Made by a program: the position numbers and the translations under genes. This document shows, piece after piece, positions 50,335 through 58,976 of a stretch of DNA of 64,000 nt. This DNA is from Paraburkholderia gardini. Its GTDB lineage: Bacteria > Pseudomonadota > Gammaproteobacteria > Burkholderiales > Burkholderiaceae. The first letter of the stretch is position 1; each line of letters opens with the position of its first letter. The DNA lies in assembly GCF_907164575.1 (NCBI RefSeq), contig NZ_CAJQYY010000023.1, positions 42,527 to 106,526 on the forward strand, read 5' to 3'. The notes beneath the pieces are model-generated. The model did no database searches. It saw nothing but the letters and a program-made list of their open reading frames with translations, and was not told the origin of the DNA.

Positions 50335-51204
50335 TCATAGGTTCGCGAGAACCTCGACGGTCATGTCGACGAGCGCGCGAAGCCGTGCCACACGGCGCAG
50401 GTCGCGGTGATAGCCGAACCACACATCGCGCCCGGGTGGCGCCTCGCCAGGATCGATGCGCGCGAGTCCCGGCGTCGTATCGCCGAGCGGGCACGGCAGC
50501 ACGGCAAAGCCGCCGCCTTCCGCGCACATGCGCGCCTGCGCGCCGCGGTTGTTGCTGCCGAACGCGACAGTCGCATTCGGCAGCAGGCGTTTGATCCACA
50601 CCACGTCCGGTAGCGCGTCGAACGCGCTGTCCATGCTGATGAGCGTCTGGCCTGCGCCATCGCCGGCACTGGGCGGCACGAGATCGCTGCGTCCGTATAA
50701 CGCGTAATCCATGTGCATCAGCTTGCGCTGGATGACGTCGGGTTCCTCGAACGGCGTGATGCGAAACGCGAGATCGGCTTCGCGTCGCGCAAGGTTGTAT
50801 GGACGCGCGTCCGTCACGAGTTCCAGCGACACGCCCGTGTGACGGGCCAGAAACCGCGCGAACACGGGCGTCAGCACGTGAACCCCGAACCAGTCCGACG
50901 ACGCGACCCGCAGCGAGCCCGTCAGGCGGGCGTCGTTGCCAGCCAGCGCGCGGGTGAAGCCGAGCGCTTCTTCTTCCATTCGCTCCGCGTAGGCGAGCAC
51001 GGCCGCGCCCTCGTCGGTCAGCACGAAACCGTCGCGGGTGCGCTGAAACAGCGTCTGCCCGAGCACCGTTTCCAGCGCGCGCAGCCGCCGGCCCATGGTC
51101 GGCTGCGTCTGGCCCGTCTGCTTCGCCGCGGCACCGAGCGTGCCGGTACGCGCGATCGCGAGGAAGATACGTACGTCACTCCATTCCGGATAGCGTTCAG
51201 TCAT
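50335..51204 (-). CDS. LysR-family transcriptional regulator
   Basis: A 289-aa regulator. HTH: WSDVRIFLAIARTGTLGAAA and KQTGQTQPTMGRRLRALETV, then LGQTLFQRTRDGFVLTDEGA. The effector domain starts near residue 88 (LTGSLRVASSDWFGVHVLTP). It belongs to the branch with Gln-Pro-Thr in the recognition helix, often found beside quinone oxidoreductase genes. It is divergent from the alcohol dehydrogenase-family gene by 96 bp, with an AAATC-GTT-GATTT site between, which suggests it controls that gene in response to an electrophile or quinone. That role is inferred from context. Confidence 0.9.
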   Translation of the reverse strand: MTERYPEWSDVRIFLAIARTGTLGAAAKQTGQTQPTMGRRLRALETVLGQTLFQRTRDGFVLTDEGAAVLAYAERMEEEALGFTRALAGNDARLTGSLRVASSDWFGVHVLTPVFARFLARHTGVSLELVTDARPYNLARREADLAFRITPFEEPDVIQRKLMHMDYALYGRSDLVPPSAGDGAGQTLISMDSAFDALPDVVWIKRLLPNATVAFGSNNRGAQARMCAEGGGFAVLPCPLGDTTPGLARIDPGEAPPGRDVWFGYHRDLRRVARLRALVDMTVEVLANL

Positions 51205-51220
51205 TTATGTATGGAAGACG

Positions 51221-51241
51221 TGCAAAATCGTTGATTTACAT
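51221..51241. promoter_or_regulatory. LysR-type site AAATC-GTT-GATTT
   Basis: A 5+3+5 inverted repeat at 51225-51237 within TGCAAAATCGTTGATTTACA. It lies midway between the divergent LysR and oxidoreductase genes and fits the T-N11-A rule. Confidence 0.55.
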
Positions 51242-51300
51242 GCCGTTACGCATGAACCAGTATGGAGACATCTTCTTCGCCCTTCAACAGGAAAGAAATC

Positions 51301-52287
51301 ATGTTCATGCAGGCGCTGGTACTCAATCGCTACAACGGTCCGCTCGAAATGACGACGCTTCCCCGACCCGAACCCGCGCGCGGCCAGGTGCTCGTGCGCA
51401 TCGCGGCGAGCGGCCTGAACCCGCTCGACACGAAGATCCGCGCCGGCAGCGCCGCGCACGCAAACCATCCGTTGCCGCTGGTGCTGGGCATCGACCTGGC
51501 CGGCACCGTGGAGGCAGTGGGCGAAGGCGTCAGCGCGTTCAAGCCGGGCGACGAGGTGTACGGCATGACGGGCGGCGTCGGCGGTATTCAGGGATCGCTC
51601 GCGCAATACGCGGCAGTCGACGCGGACCTGCTGGCGCCCAAGCCGGCTACTCTGGACATGCGCGAAGCCGCGGCGTTGCCGCTCGTGTTCATCACGGCGT
51701 ATTCGGGCATCGTCGACCGTGCCCGTGTTCAGGCAGGCCAGACGGTACTGGTGCAGGGTGGCGCGGGCGGTGTCGGGCACGTTTGCGTGCAGCTCGCGGC
51801 TGCGCTGGGCGCGAAGGTATATGCCACCGCGAGTTCGCGCGACCTCGATCTGGTCGCGCGCCTGGGCGCCACGCCGATCGATTATCGCGAGCAGACGGTC
51901 GAGCAATACGTTGCGTCGCTCACGCAGGGCGCCGGCTTCGATGTCGTGGCCGATACCGTCGGCGGTGCGACGCTCGATGCGTCGTTCGCGGCGGTGAAGC
52001 ATTTTGGGCACGTGGTGAGCGCGCTTGGCTGGGGCTCGCATGCACTCGCGCCGCTGTCGTTTCGTGAAGCGAGCTATTCGGGCGTGTTCACGTTGTATCC
52101 GCTGCTAAGCGGCCTTCATCGCGCGCATCACGGCGAGATGCTGCGCGAAGCCACGCGGCTCGTGGAAGCGGGCAAGCTCACGCCGCGTCTCGATCCGCGA
52201 CGCTTCGACATGGCTTCGGCGGAACACGCGTACGAAGCCATCACGAGCGGCACGGCACGCGGCAAGATCGTGGTGGATATAGCGTGA
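51301..52287 (+). CDS. Zinc-type alcohol dehydrogenase-like / quinone oxidoreductase family protein
   Basis: A 328-aa MDR-superfamily oxidoreductase. GroES-like N-terminal domain: YNGPLEMTTLPRPEPARGQV, SGLNPLDTKIRAG, VLGIDLAGTVEAVGEGVSAF. NADPH-binding Rossmann motif: GQTVLVQGGAGGVGHVCVQL. The catalytic-zinc cysteine and structural-zinc cysteine cluster are missing, so it is more like the zinc-independent quinone/enone reductase branch (QOR) than true alcohol dehydrogenases. The ATG at 51301 follows AGGAAAG. It is divergently paired with a LysR gene, a common electrophile-response arrangement. The substrate is unknown. Confidence 0.88.
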   Translation: MFMQALVLNRYNGPLEMTTLPRPEPARGQVLVRIAASGLNPLDTKIRAGSAAHANHPLPLVLGIDLAGTVEAVGEGVSAFKPGDEVYGMTGGVGGIQGSLAQYAAVDADLLAPKPATLDMREAAALPLVFITAYSGIVDRARVQAGQTVLVQGGAGGVGHVCVQLAAALGAKVYATASSRDLDLVARLGATPIDYREQTVEQYVASLTQGAGFDVVADTVGGATLDASFAAVKHFGHVVSALGWGSHALAPLSFREASYSGVFTLYPLLSGLHRAHHGEMLREATRLVEAGKLTPRLDPRRFDMASAEHAYEAITSGTARGKIVVDIA

Positions 52288-52386
52288 TGTCCGCAGCGCA
52301 GCGCGCTGACATCACGCGATGCGTGAAGCTGTGCACGGACCGATGCTCGACGTGTGCCTGCATTCGTCGACGTTTATCTCAAAATT

Positions 52387-52423
52387 GGATAGTGCTTATC
52401 CCTGATATCGCGTTGCGCGATAT
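52387..52423 (+). promoter_or_regulatory. Two palindromes upstream of pobA
   Basis: GGATA-N5-TATCC (52387-52401) and a perfect ATATCGCG-TTG-CGCGATAT (52405-52423), ending 53 bp before the pobA ATG. Likely operator region for an unlinked PobR-type regulator. Confidence 0.6.
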
Positions 52424-52476
52424 GAGCCGTGTTCGTCACACTGGGTGCAAATCAATGCCGCATTCAGGAGACACAC

Positions 52477-53649
52477 ATGCGCACTCAGGTTGGCATCATC
52501 GGTGCCGGGCCGGCAGGCCTTCTTCTTTCCCATCTTCTTCATCTTCGCGGCATCGAGTCGGTTGTGCTCGAAACACGCAGCCGCGAGCAGATCGAATCGA
52601 CGATCCGCGCTGGCGTGCTCGAACAGGGCACCATGGACCTGCTCGTCGAAGCGGGTGTGGGTGCGCGCATGCAGGCTGAAGGCGCGCTGCATCATGGCTT
52701 CGAACTCGCGTTCGAAGGCAAACGGCGCCGCATCGATCTCACTGGGCTGACCGGGCATTCGATCACCGTCTATGCGCAGCACGAAGTCATCAAGGACCTT
52801 GTCGCGGCGCGCGTGGCGGCGGGTGGCGAGCTGCGCTTCAATGTGTCCGATACGTCGCTGCACGATCTCGACACCGCGACGCCGTCGATCCGCTATCGCC
52901 ACGAAGGCGAAGCATGCGAGCTGCACTGCGATTTCGTGATTGGCTGCGACGGTTCGCAGGGCGTATCGCGTGCGGCGATTCCGCAGGCCTCGCGCAAGGA
53001 CTACGAACGCGTGTATCCGTTCGGCTGGTTCGGCATTCTGTGCGAGGGCAAACCTTCTTCGGACGAGTTGATCTACGCGCGCCACGATCGCGGTTTCGCG
53101 CTGGTGAGCACGCGCTCGGCCAACGTGCAGCGGATGTACTTTCAGTGTGATCCGAACGATTCGGTCGACAACTGGTCGGATGACCGCATCTGGGCCGAAC
53201 TGCACGCACGGGTCGATTCGGAAGACGGCAGGAAAGTGGTGGACGGCAGGATCTTCCAGAAGAACATCGTGGGCATGCGCAGCTTCGTATCGACAACGAT
53301 GCAGCACGGCCGTCTTTTCCTTGCGGGCGACGCCGCGCACATCGTGCCGCCGACTGGCGCGAAGGGCATGAACCTCGCCGTCGCCGACGTGCGGGTGCTG
53401 ACGAACGCGCTGCGCGCGTACTACGAGGAGGATCGCGGCGACCTGCTCGCGAGCTACAGCGAGACTGCGTTAAAGCGTATCTGGCGCGCGGAACATTTCT
53501 CGTACTGGATGACGCGCATGATGCATCGTCTCGACGATGCTTCGCCGTTCGAGCAGCGTCTGCAGGTGGCGGAACTCGAATACGTGACCACGTCGCGCGT
53601 CGCGGCGACCGCGATGGCGGAGAACTATACAGGCGTCGCGCCGGTGTAA
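52477..53649 (+). CDS. pobA: 4-hydroxybenzoate 3-monooxygenase
   Basis: FAD- and NADPH-dependent hydroxylation of 4-hydroxybenzoate to protocatechuate. It has 390 aa, the usual length (about 394 in Pseudomonas). Motifs: RTQVGIIGAGPAGLLLSHLL (FAD ADP-binding), ESTIRAGVLEQGTMDLL, FVIGCDGSQGVSRAAIP (DG motif), GRLFLAGDAAHIVPPTGAKG and MNLAVADVRVL (FAD ribityl contact). Substrate-contact residues near YAQHEVIKDL agree with PobA. GGAG precedes the ATG. No pobR or protocatechuate genes are in the window; the protocatechuate branch must lie elsewhere. Confidence 0.96.
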   Translation: MRTQVGIIGAGPAGLLLSHLLHLRGIESVVLETRSREQIESTIRAGVLEQGTMDLLVEAGVGARMQAEGALHHGFELAFEGKRRRIDLTGLTGHSITVYAQHEVIKDLVAARVAAGGELRFNVSDTSLHDLDTATPSIRYRHEGEACELHCDFVIGCDGSQGVSRAAIPQASRKDYERVYPFGWFGILCEGKPSSDELIYARHDRGFALVSTRSANVQRMYFQCDPNDSVDNWSDDRIWAELHARVDSEDGRKVVDGRIFQKNIVGMRSFVSTTMQHGRLFLAGDAAHIVPPTGAKGMNLAVADVRVLTNALRAYYEEDRGDLLASYSETALKRIWRAEHFSYWMTRMMHRLDDASPFEQRLQVAELEYVTTSRVAATAMAENYTGVAPV

Positions 53650-53920
53650 ATGCAGCGGTACGTCGCAACGCCTTTCGAAATCGTACGCATGAGCGACGTG
53701 AGTCAGATTTCTGTAAGCACGACATTATTTTTAACGCGCCGGAATAATTCGCGGCACCGCGACGTTTGCCAACCAGATGTATCGGGTTGAATCCTCCCGG
53801 TACTGTTCTCGTGCGCAGACACCGCCGGGATGTATGGGCACTGCCGGCCGCGATACCCGCCGTCGACAGGCAACATACGATCCTGGCGAGCGCGCGCCTT
53901 CGTGTTTTCCGGAGACATCC

Positions 53921-54532
53921 ATGTCCATCCGCATGAAACTCGGCGTCACGCTTGTGACGCTATCTTTTGCCGGTACCGCATTTGCACAGGCGCCGGCTAA
54001 ACCCTCACGTATTCGTGGTGAAATCGTCTCACTCAACGGCGACGTGATGAAAGTTCATCGTCGCAGCGGTGATATGGTTTCCATTGAAGTCAAACCCGAC
54101 ATGAGCGTATCCGCCGTGAAACCGATGCAGCTCTCCGACATCAAACCGGGCTCGTACGTGGGCACTGCCGCCACGACCGGAACGGATGGAAAGCTGACCG
54201 CCACGGAGGTTCTCGTGTTTCCCGAGTCGGCGCGTGGCACAGGCGAAGGGCACTACGCGTGGGATCTGAGCCCGAACAGTTCGATGACGAATGCAAACGT
54301 CGATACGGTTGTCGAAGGCACCAGCGGTCGCGATCTGAAGCTGTCGTACAAAGGCGGCACGAATGTCGTGACCGTGCCGCCCAACGTACCCGTCGTCACG
54401 CTTACGTCAGCGGCTCGCGTCGATCTGATGCCGGGCAGGAAAGTCTTCGTCGTGGCGACGCCTGCTGCGCAGGGCACGTTTGTGGCTCAACGTGTGGTGG
54501 TCGAAAAGAACGGCGTCGCGCCGCCGATGTAA
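53921..54532 (+). CDS. Secreted protein of unknown function (DUF5666-like)
   Basis: A 203-aa exported protein. Signal peptide MSIRMKLGVTLVTLSFAGTA, cleaved near AFA-QAP. The mature part is all-beta in appearance and contains two related segments, RIRGEIVSLNGDVMKVHRRS with IKPGSYVGTAATTGTDGKL, and DLKLSYKGGTNVVTVPPNVP with LMPGRKVFVVATPAAQG. This resembles the OB-like DUF5666 repeats. It is probably periplasmic. In Burkholderia such proteins are often mislabelled as metal ABC transporter parts. GGAG precedes ATG 53921; ATG 53933 is possible. A long perfect terminator follows. Confidence 0.85.
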   Translation: MSIRMKLGVTLVTLSFAGTAFAQAPAKPSRIRGEIVSLNGDVMKVHRRSGDMVSIEVKPDMSVSAVKPMQLSDIKPGSYVGTAATTGTDGKLTATEVLVFPESARGTGEGHYAWDLSPNSSMTNANVDTVVEGTSGRDLKLSYKGGTNVVTVPPNVPVVTLTSAARVDLMPGRKVFVVATPAAQGTFVAQRVVVEKNGVAPPM

Positions 54533-54545
54533 TCAACCCCTGATC

Positions 54546-54587
54546 GCATGGCCGGCCGGGCTGAACAGGTGGCCCGGCCGGCCATGC
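54546..54587 (+). terminator. Terminator after the DUF5666-like gene
   Basis: A perfect 16-bp stem (arm GCATGGCCGGCCGGGC) with a 10-nt loop, 14 bp past the stop. A CCTTTTTCC stretch follows after a short gap. Confidence 0.8.
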
Positions 54588-54905
54588 ATTCCAGAGCCTT
54601 TTTCCGCACGCTTTCAATCCCTCCGCATCGTCGTATTCAGGCTTCGTTCCCGTGCCCGCATCCGTCGCATTGATCACCGCTGCGCACCTCTGTGGGCGCG
54701 CCGGTGGTCGTTCCTTTGTCGCTGCCGGGTCTTTGCTATTGTCTTGAAAGAGGAAACCGAAACCAGGCAAATGGTTTCTGGCGACAGCAGGCCATTTTCT
54801 GGCCTCCGCGCTGGCTGACAGTCTGGCGGCGGCGCGCGGGATATACGCGGTTTCCCGATGCTCACCCTAACCTTGATACGCATGATTCACAGGACGCACA
54901 TCGCG
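54588..54905. other. Gene-free region
   Basis: 318 bp between the terminator of the DUF5666-like gene and the tetR remnant. Short open frames cross it but none shows family features. It may include the old tetR promoter. Confidence 0.4.
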
Positions 54906-55294
54906 ATGACAACCCGGGCGCCACGTGCGAAGCATCGCGTTGAAACCGCACAGGCGGCGGCAGGCCAGCCGCCGCTCGCGCTGCCTCATGTCGATTTCGA
55001 TGCGGGGCCGTCTGGACGCATCCTGGCCGCCGCGCGCGAAATCCTGCTGCGTGACGGCTATAGCGGGCTCACGATGGACGGTCTTACAGCTGCGCCCGGT
55101 ATGAGCAAGAAAACGCTGTACGTCCATTTCTCGTCGAGTACTGGCTTGCCGTCGCGAGAGTCCTGCACGATCCGGCCATGCTGGCACGTACGCAGTTGAC
55201 GCCGCAGAAAGCATTCAACAAGGCGCTCGACCTGTTTTTCCTGGGAACGTTGACCACTTCGGGGCGTGCGCGAGTCAAGGGGCGGGCCGGCTAA
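54906..55294 (+). pseudogene. Broken TetR-family regulator gene
   Basis: From the ATG at 54906 the frame encodes a TetR DNA-binding domain: FDAGPSGRILAAAREILLRD, GYSGLTMDGLTAAPGMSKKT and LYVHFSS, the helix-turn-helix with its YxxF hallmark. Right after it the frame turns into unrelated residues and stops. In another frame from about 55134, EYWLAVARVLHDPAMLARTQ and LTPQKAFNKALDLFFLGTL, ending TAA at 55292-55294, look like the C-terminal helices of a TetR ligand domain. The middle (~80-100 codons) is missing, so an internal deletion with frame change has destroyed the gene. Confidence 0.7.
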
Positions 55295-55367
55295 CGGCAC
55301 GCCCCGACACGCCCCGATGCACCGCACGAACGCGCATCGCCTGCCGCCCGTCTGTTCACGTGAGCCC

Positions 55368-56090
55368 TTATTTCAGGGCATATTCCAGTTTCGGATACCA
55401 GTCGATGCCGCGCCCGCCAGGCGTCATGTCCAGCACGGTCCATAACGGCATGGCGTCCGGTGCGCCGCGCGGGTCCTGGCCCGGGTCCGCCGTAAGCGGT
55501 CCCATTTCGTCGCCCCAGAAGTGGCGCACGGTGTCACCGGAACGGACAAACACGTTGAACGTCGCGTTGTCGTCGCCTTCCGGGTTCTCGTCGGCGTAAT
55601 CGCGGTTGAAGCTGTTGCCGCCCGACGAATACAGGCGCAGATGCCGCCAGCCCCGTTCTTTCCTGAATGCGCCCAGACGCTCGACCGGCGATCTGGCGAT
55701 CACCGCGAACGCCACGCGCTGCAGGATGTCGGCCATCTCGCCGTCCAGCGCGGTGAGCATCGAGGTGCACATGGGACACGGCCGTGCCCGCTTCGGGCCG
55801 AACATCCAGTTGTAGGTGACGAGTGTGTCGTGCTCTCCGAACATTTGCCGCAACGTCGTGGCCCCATGCTCGCCTTCAAAGCGGTAATTCTCCGGCACCT
55901 CGCCGCCGGGCGGCAGCGCGCGGCGCTGCGCGGCAACCCGTTCGATATGGCGTCGCAACTCGATTTCTTCCGCCAGCAGTGCGTTGCGTGCGCTCCGGTA
56001 TAGCGCGTTTTCACCGGGAAACCGGCGCGTTGACTGTGCCAGCTCCACGACTGGTCTCAACGCCTGTGCAGAAGCCTCTACTGAAGTCAT
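55368..56090 (-). CDS. DUF899-family thioredoxin-like protein
   Basis: A 240-aa cytoplasmic protein with the DUF899 pattern: RRHIERVAAQRRALPPGGEV, PENYRFEGEHGATTLRQMFG, TLVTYNWMFGPKRARPCPMC, TSMLTALDGEMADI, SSGGNSFNRDYADENPEGDD and WYPKLEYALK at the end. The CPMC pair sits where thioredoxin-like folds keep their redox cysteines. The family is common in proteobacteria and is guessed to act on thiol or peroxide stress; no reaction is established to my knowledge. It is a single gene, 138 bp from the next minus-strand gene. Confidence 0.88.
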   Translation of the reverse strand: MTSVEASAQALRPVVELAQSTRRFPGENALYRSARNALLAEEIELRRHIERVAAQRRALPPGGEVPENYRFEGEHGATTLRQMFGEHDTLVTYNWMFGPKRARPCPMCTSMLTALDGEMADILQRVAFAVIARSPVERLGAFRKERGWRHLRLYSSGGNSFNRDYADENPEGDDNATFNVFVRSGDTVRHFWGDEMGPLTADPGQDPRGAPDAMPLWTVLDMTPGGRGIDWYPKLEYALK

Positions 56091-56228
56091 GAAGGATCCC
56101 CTCGTCGGTTAAAGGAAACGGGGGTGCGAGACTGCGGAGTACTCCACCTGTCTGCGACCCCTGTCTTTTCTCACGACGAGCGGGACTTGAGGAAATCGAC
56201 AACCGGTTCGTGGATTCCGTAATACGGA

Positions 56229-56594
56229 TTAATCGGCGATCCGTTTGTCCGCGAGGGCGCGCTGGCAGTCGGCAAGCACATTGCGGACCAGCCGGGACTG
56301 GAAATCGAGGTCGTCGGTATTGAGGATTTCCTCGACGGCGTCGCGTGCCCATTCGGTGTCGACAAACGATGCGTGCTGACGGGCAATATCGACCGCCAGC
56401 GCCGACAATCTGGCGATGCAGAGCCAGTCGGCGGTGCGCATATGCCGGTCGAGCCACTTGTGCGCCGCCTGGACCTGGAACGACGGTTCAGGCCACATCT
56501 CGTTGAGATACCACGCGCCGAGATTCCCGCAGGTGAGCCAGCAGAGCAACTCGACGCGATCGCGTGGGCTTAACTGGTGACGTACATCACTCAT
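56229..56594 (-). CDS. Hypothetical protein, 121 aa
   Basis: A soluble, helix-rich, Trp-rich protein: MSDVRHQLSPRDRVELLCWL, TCGNLGAWYLNEMWPEPSFQ, AAHKWLDRHMRTADWLCIAR, ILNTDDLDFQSRLVRNVLAD. No motif that I recognise, no signal peptide or membrane segment. The start at 56594 excludes open but unlikely codons up to 56696. Codon use looks normal for the region, and the even spread of hydrophobic residues supports a real protein. The function is unknown. Confidence 0.7.
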   Translation of the reverse strand: MSDVRHQLSPRDRVELLCWLTCGNLGAWYLNEMWPEPSFQVQAAHKWLDRHMRTADWLCIARLSALAVDIARQHASFVDTEWARDAVEEILNTDDLDFQSRLVRNVLADCQRALADKRIAD

Positions 56595-56791
56595 GGCAAC
56601 GCTCGCGAATCTGGATAAATGCGGTTCGCGGGTGCGCGAACCCTTGGTAAAACAATAACACGGCGCAATTGGGTTATGGATACGCTTTTCCATCATATCG
56701 TCGGCTGAAACGCGCTTCCTGAATGTGTGCTTGCCGACGTTAGTGCGCGCGTTTTAGCCCGGGCCGCCGCTCTCCAGGGGCATTCCCGATG

Positions 56792-58108
56792 CTATTGCCG
56801 CTGCAGGGTCAAGCGTGCCTCAAGACCGCCGCCCGCACGGTTTTGAAGCGACAGGCTCGCGTTCATGGCGAGTGCCAGCTGACGCGCGATGGCAAGCCCC
56901 AGACCGGTTCCGCCGGAATCGCGATTGCGCGAAGCTTCGACGCGATAAAAGGGCTGAAATACCGCTTCGATTTCATCGTCGGGTATGCCTGGCCCGCGAT
57001 CCAGAACCGAGATCGTGACTTCGTCTGGCTGCGACGCGTCGATCACGATATCGCTTGCGCCGGAATACTTCAGCGCGTTGTCGACCAGGTTGCCAAGGAT
57101 GCGGTGCAGTGCCTGCGGTCGGGCGAGCAGCGATGTGCCGATCCTGCCTTGCAACGTCACCGCCTGACCGGCATCCAGATAGTCGGACGCCAGACTTTCC
57201 AGCAGGGCGTCGGGATCGATACGGCGCGGTGCTTCAGCGGCGCCATGCAATGTCCGCGCGTAGGTGACGCCTTCGCGAACGAGCGCTTCCATCTCTTTCA
57301 GGTCCTGCTGGAATTTCACCTGTTGTTCAGTGTCGTCCATCAGATCGGCACGCAGACGCATGCGGGTAATCGGCGTTTGCAGATCGTGCGAAATAGCGGC
57401 CAGTATCTGGATACGCTCGGTCATATAGGTCGAAATGCGATCCTGCATCGCGTTAAAGGCTTTAGCAGCGTGCGCGACCTCGGCAGGGCCGGTTTCCGCG
57501 AGGCGGGTCGTTTTCATATCGGGCCCAAGCGTATCCGCCGCCTCCGCCAGTTCCTTGAGCGGAGCCGTCGCGATGCGCACGGCAAGCCAGGCGCATACGC
57601 CGAGAACGATCCACTGGCCCAGCATCATCAACGGCAGCCAGGGCGAAAGCGGTATGGCGGGTTGCGGCCGGACGTCAATGGTCAACGGTGAGCCGTCGCT
57701 CAAACGCAGATGCACCTGCAGATGTTCCTGACGGTCGGGCAGGGCATTGACGGTCAATGCATAGTGTCGATCCAGACCTCGCGTGAACGCCGCCGCGGCG
57801 GCCGTGGACAGCCGCGATTCAGGCGGCGATCCGGTGACACCGGGCCCCAGGATAAAACTATAGGAGCGGCGCGCGAGCCGGGGTAACCATTGTGCCCGTT
57901 CGCCGGCAGGCAGGTGATCCAGAAAGGCGACAGAAATGGAGACTTCGCGATCGACGTATCCCGTCATCATCGTGGAAAATGCGTCGTCCCGTTCGTGAAG
58001 CGTTAGCGAAAAAGACAGTGTCTGCGCGAGCAGCAGGCCCAGAAAAAGGATCAGGGTCAGCCGTGCAAAGAGGGTGCGCGGCCATCGGATCCAGCGTGCG
58101 GACATCAT
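56792..58108 (-). CDS. Sensor histidine kinase (EnvZ-like)
   Basis: A 438-aa inner-membrane kinase. Helix 1 at ~14-36 (FARLTLILFLGLLLAQTLSF), periplasmic sensor ~37-155, helix 2 at ~158-180 (PLMMLGQWIVLGVCAWLAV), and a HAMP domain. The H-box is ILAAISHDLQTPITRMRLRA, with phospho-His in SHDLQTP. N-box LHRILGNLVDNALKYSG, G-boxes DRGPGIPDDEIEAVFQPF and GGTGLGLAIARQLA. The ATG overlaps the response-regulator stop (ATGA). It is last of the gfa-ORF40-regulator-kinase chain. The signal is unknown, possibly electrophile or envelope stress given the gfa gene. Confidence 0.94.
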   Translation of the reverse strand: MMSARWIRWPRTLFARLTLILFLGLLLAQTLSFSLTLHERDDAFSTMMTGYVDREVSISVAFLDHLPAGERAQWLPRLARRSYSFILGPGVTGSPPESRLSTAAAAAFTRGLDRHYALTVNALPDRQEHLQVHLRLSDGSPLTIDVRPQPAIPLSPWLPLMMLGQWIVLGVCAWLAVRIATAPLKELAEAADTLGPDMKTTRLAETGPAEVAHAAKAFNAMQDRISTYMTERIQILAAISHDLQTPITRMRLRADLMDDTEQQVKFQQDLKEMEALVREGVTYARTLHGAAEAPRRIDPDALLESLASDYLDAGQAVTLQGRIGTSLLARPQALHRILGNLVDNALKYSGASDIVIDASQPDEVTISVLDRGPGIPDDEIEAVFQPFYRVEASRNRDSGGTGLGLAIARQLALAMNASLSLQNRAGGGLEARLTLQRQ

Positions 58109-58854
58109 TCAGCCGCCCCCTGGGATGTCACGGCAACCGACAGCACGTAGCCTTCACTGCGCAGTGTCTTGATGTAGCGCGGTTCACGCGCGCCATCGCC
58201 CAGGCGTTGACGCAGCCGGCTGACGAGCAGATCGATGGACCGGTCGAATGGATCGGGGCGGCGCCCCTGGGTGAGGTTGAGCAGCTGATCGCGCGTGAGC
58301 ACCCTTTGCGGATGATCGAGGAACACGCGCAGCAGGCGATATTCACCGCCGCTTAGCGCCACCATCGTGCCGCTCGCATCGAGCAGATGGCGCGCGGTGG
58401 TATCCAGCCGCCATTCTCCGAAGTGCAGGAACTGCGCCGGCTCGCTGCCCTGCATATTGGACGGCAACATACGCGCGCGCCGCAATACTGCCCGCACGCG
58501 TGCGAGAAGCTCACGTGCGGCGAACGGCTTGACGAGGTAATCGTCCGCGCCCATCTCAAGCCCTACGATACGATCGGCTTCCTCGCCTAGCGCGGTCAGC
58601 ATCAGGATGGGCACCGAACGCCACGGTCCGGCGCGCAGTTCACGACATATCACAAGACCGTCTTCGCCCGGCAACATCAGATCGAGCACGATCAGATCAG
58701 GCGTTTCTTCCTCTAGCAGCGCACGCATCTGCCGGCCACTGGGTGCAAGCGACGCGCGCAGGCCGTTCTTCGTGAGGTAGCTGCCGAGCAGTTCGCGAAT
58801 CTCGCGGTCGTCGTCGACAATCAGGATATGGTCGGGCTTTTCCATCGTCTGCAT
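58105..58854 (-). CDS. OmpR-family response regulator
   Basis: A 249-aa regulator. Receiver domain ~8-125: HILIVDDDREIRELLGSYLT, phospho-Asp in DLIVLDLMLPGEDGL, MLTALGEE, and lysine in GADDYLVKPFAARELLARVR. The winged-helix DNA-binding domain is at ~145-240: LSGGEYRLLRVFLDHPQRVL, TRDQLLNLTQGRRPDPFDRS, IDLLVSRLRQRLGDG, YIKTLRSEGYVLS. The start overlaps the 40-aa ORF stop (TGATG), and the stop overlaps the kinase start. OmpR-type regulators bind direct repeats about 10 bp apart, as seen in the TGTATC pair upstream of this operon. ATG 58845 is an alternative. Confidence 0.94.
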   Translation of the reverse strand: MQTMEKPDHILIVDDDREIRELLGSYLTKNGLRASLAPSGRQMRALLEEETPDLIVLDLMLPGEDGLVICRELRAGPWRSVPILMLTALGEEADRIVGLEMGADDYLVKPFAARELLARVRAVLRRARMLPSNMQGSEPAQFLHFGEWRLDTTARHLLDASGTMVALSGGEYRLLRVFLDHPQRVLTRDQLLNLTQGRRPDPFDRSIDLLVSRLRQRLGDGAREPRYIKTLRSEGYVLSVAVTSQGAAE

Positions 58855-58976
58855 CAGAAGGTCCGGCGTTTTTCAGGTGCCCGGCTAGTGTGGATCAATG
58901 AGCAGCTAAAGGGCGTGCTTATTTCGAACCCGATGCCGCCGGTCAGAAATACGAGCATTGCGATGATCCGTTTCAT
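58854..58976 (-). CDS. 40-aa ORF between gfa and the response regulator
   Basis: Reads MKRIIAMLVFLTGGIGFEIS then TPFSCSLIHTSRAPEKRRTF. Residues 1-20 look like a signal peptide or short membrane helix, followed by a Ser/Thr/basic tail with one Cys. Its ATG overlaps the gfa stop (ATGA, 58973-58976) and its stop overlaps the response-regulator ATG (TGATG, 58852-58856). It fits between two coupled genes without a spare base, which argues that it is translated. It could be a small envelope peptide or a pure coupling cistron. No family recognised. Confidence 0.5.
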   Translation of the reverse strand: MKRIIAMLVFLTGGIGFEISTPFSCSLIHTSRAPEKRRTF

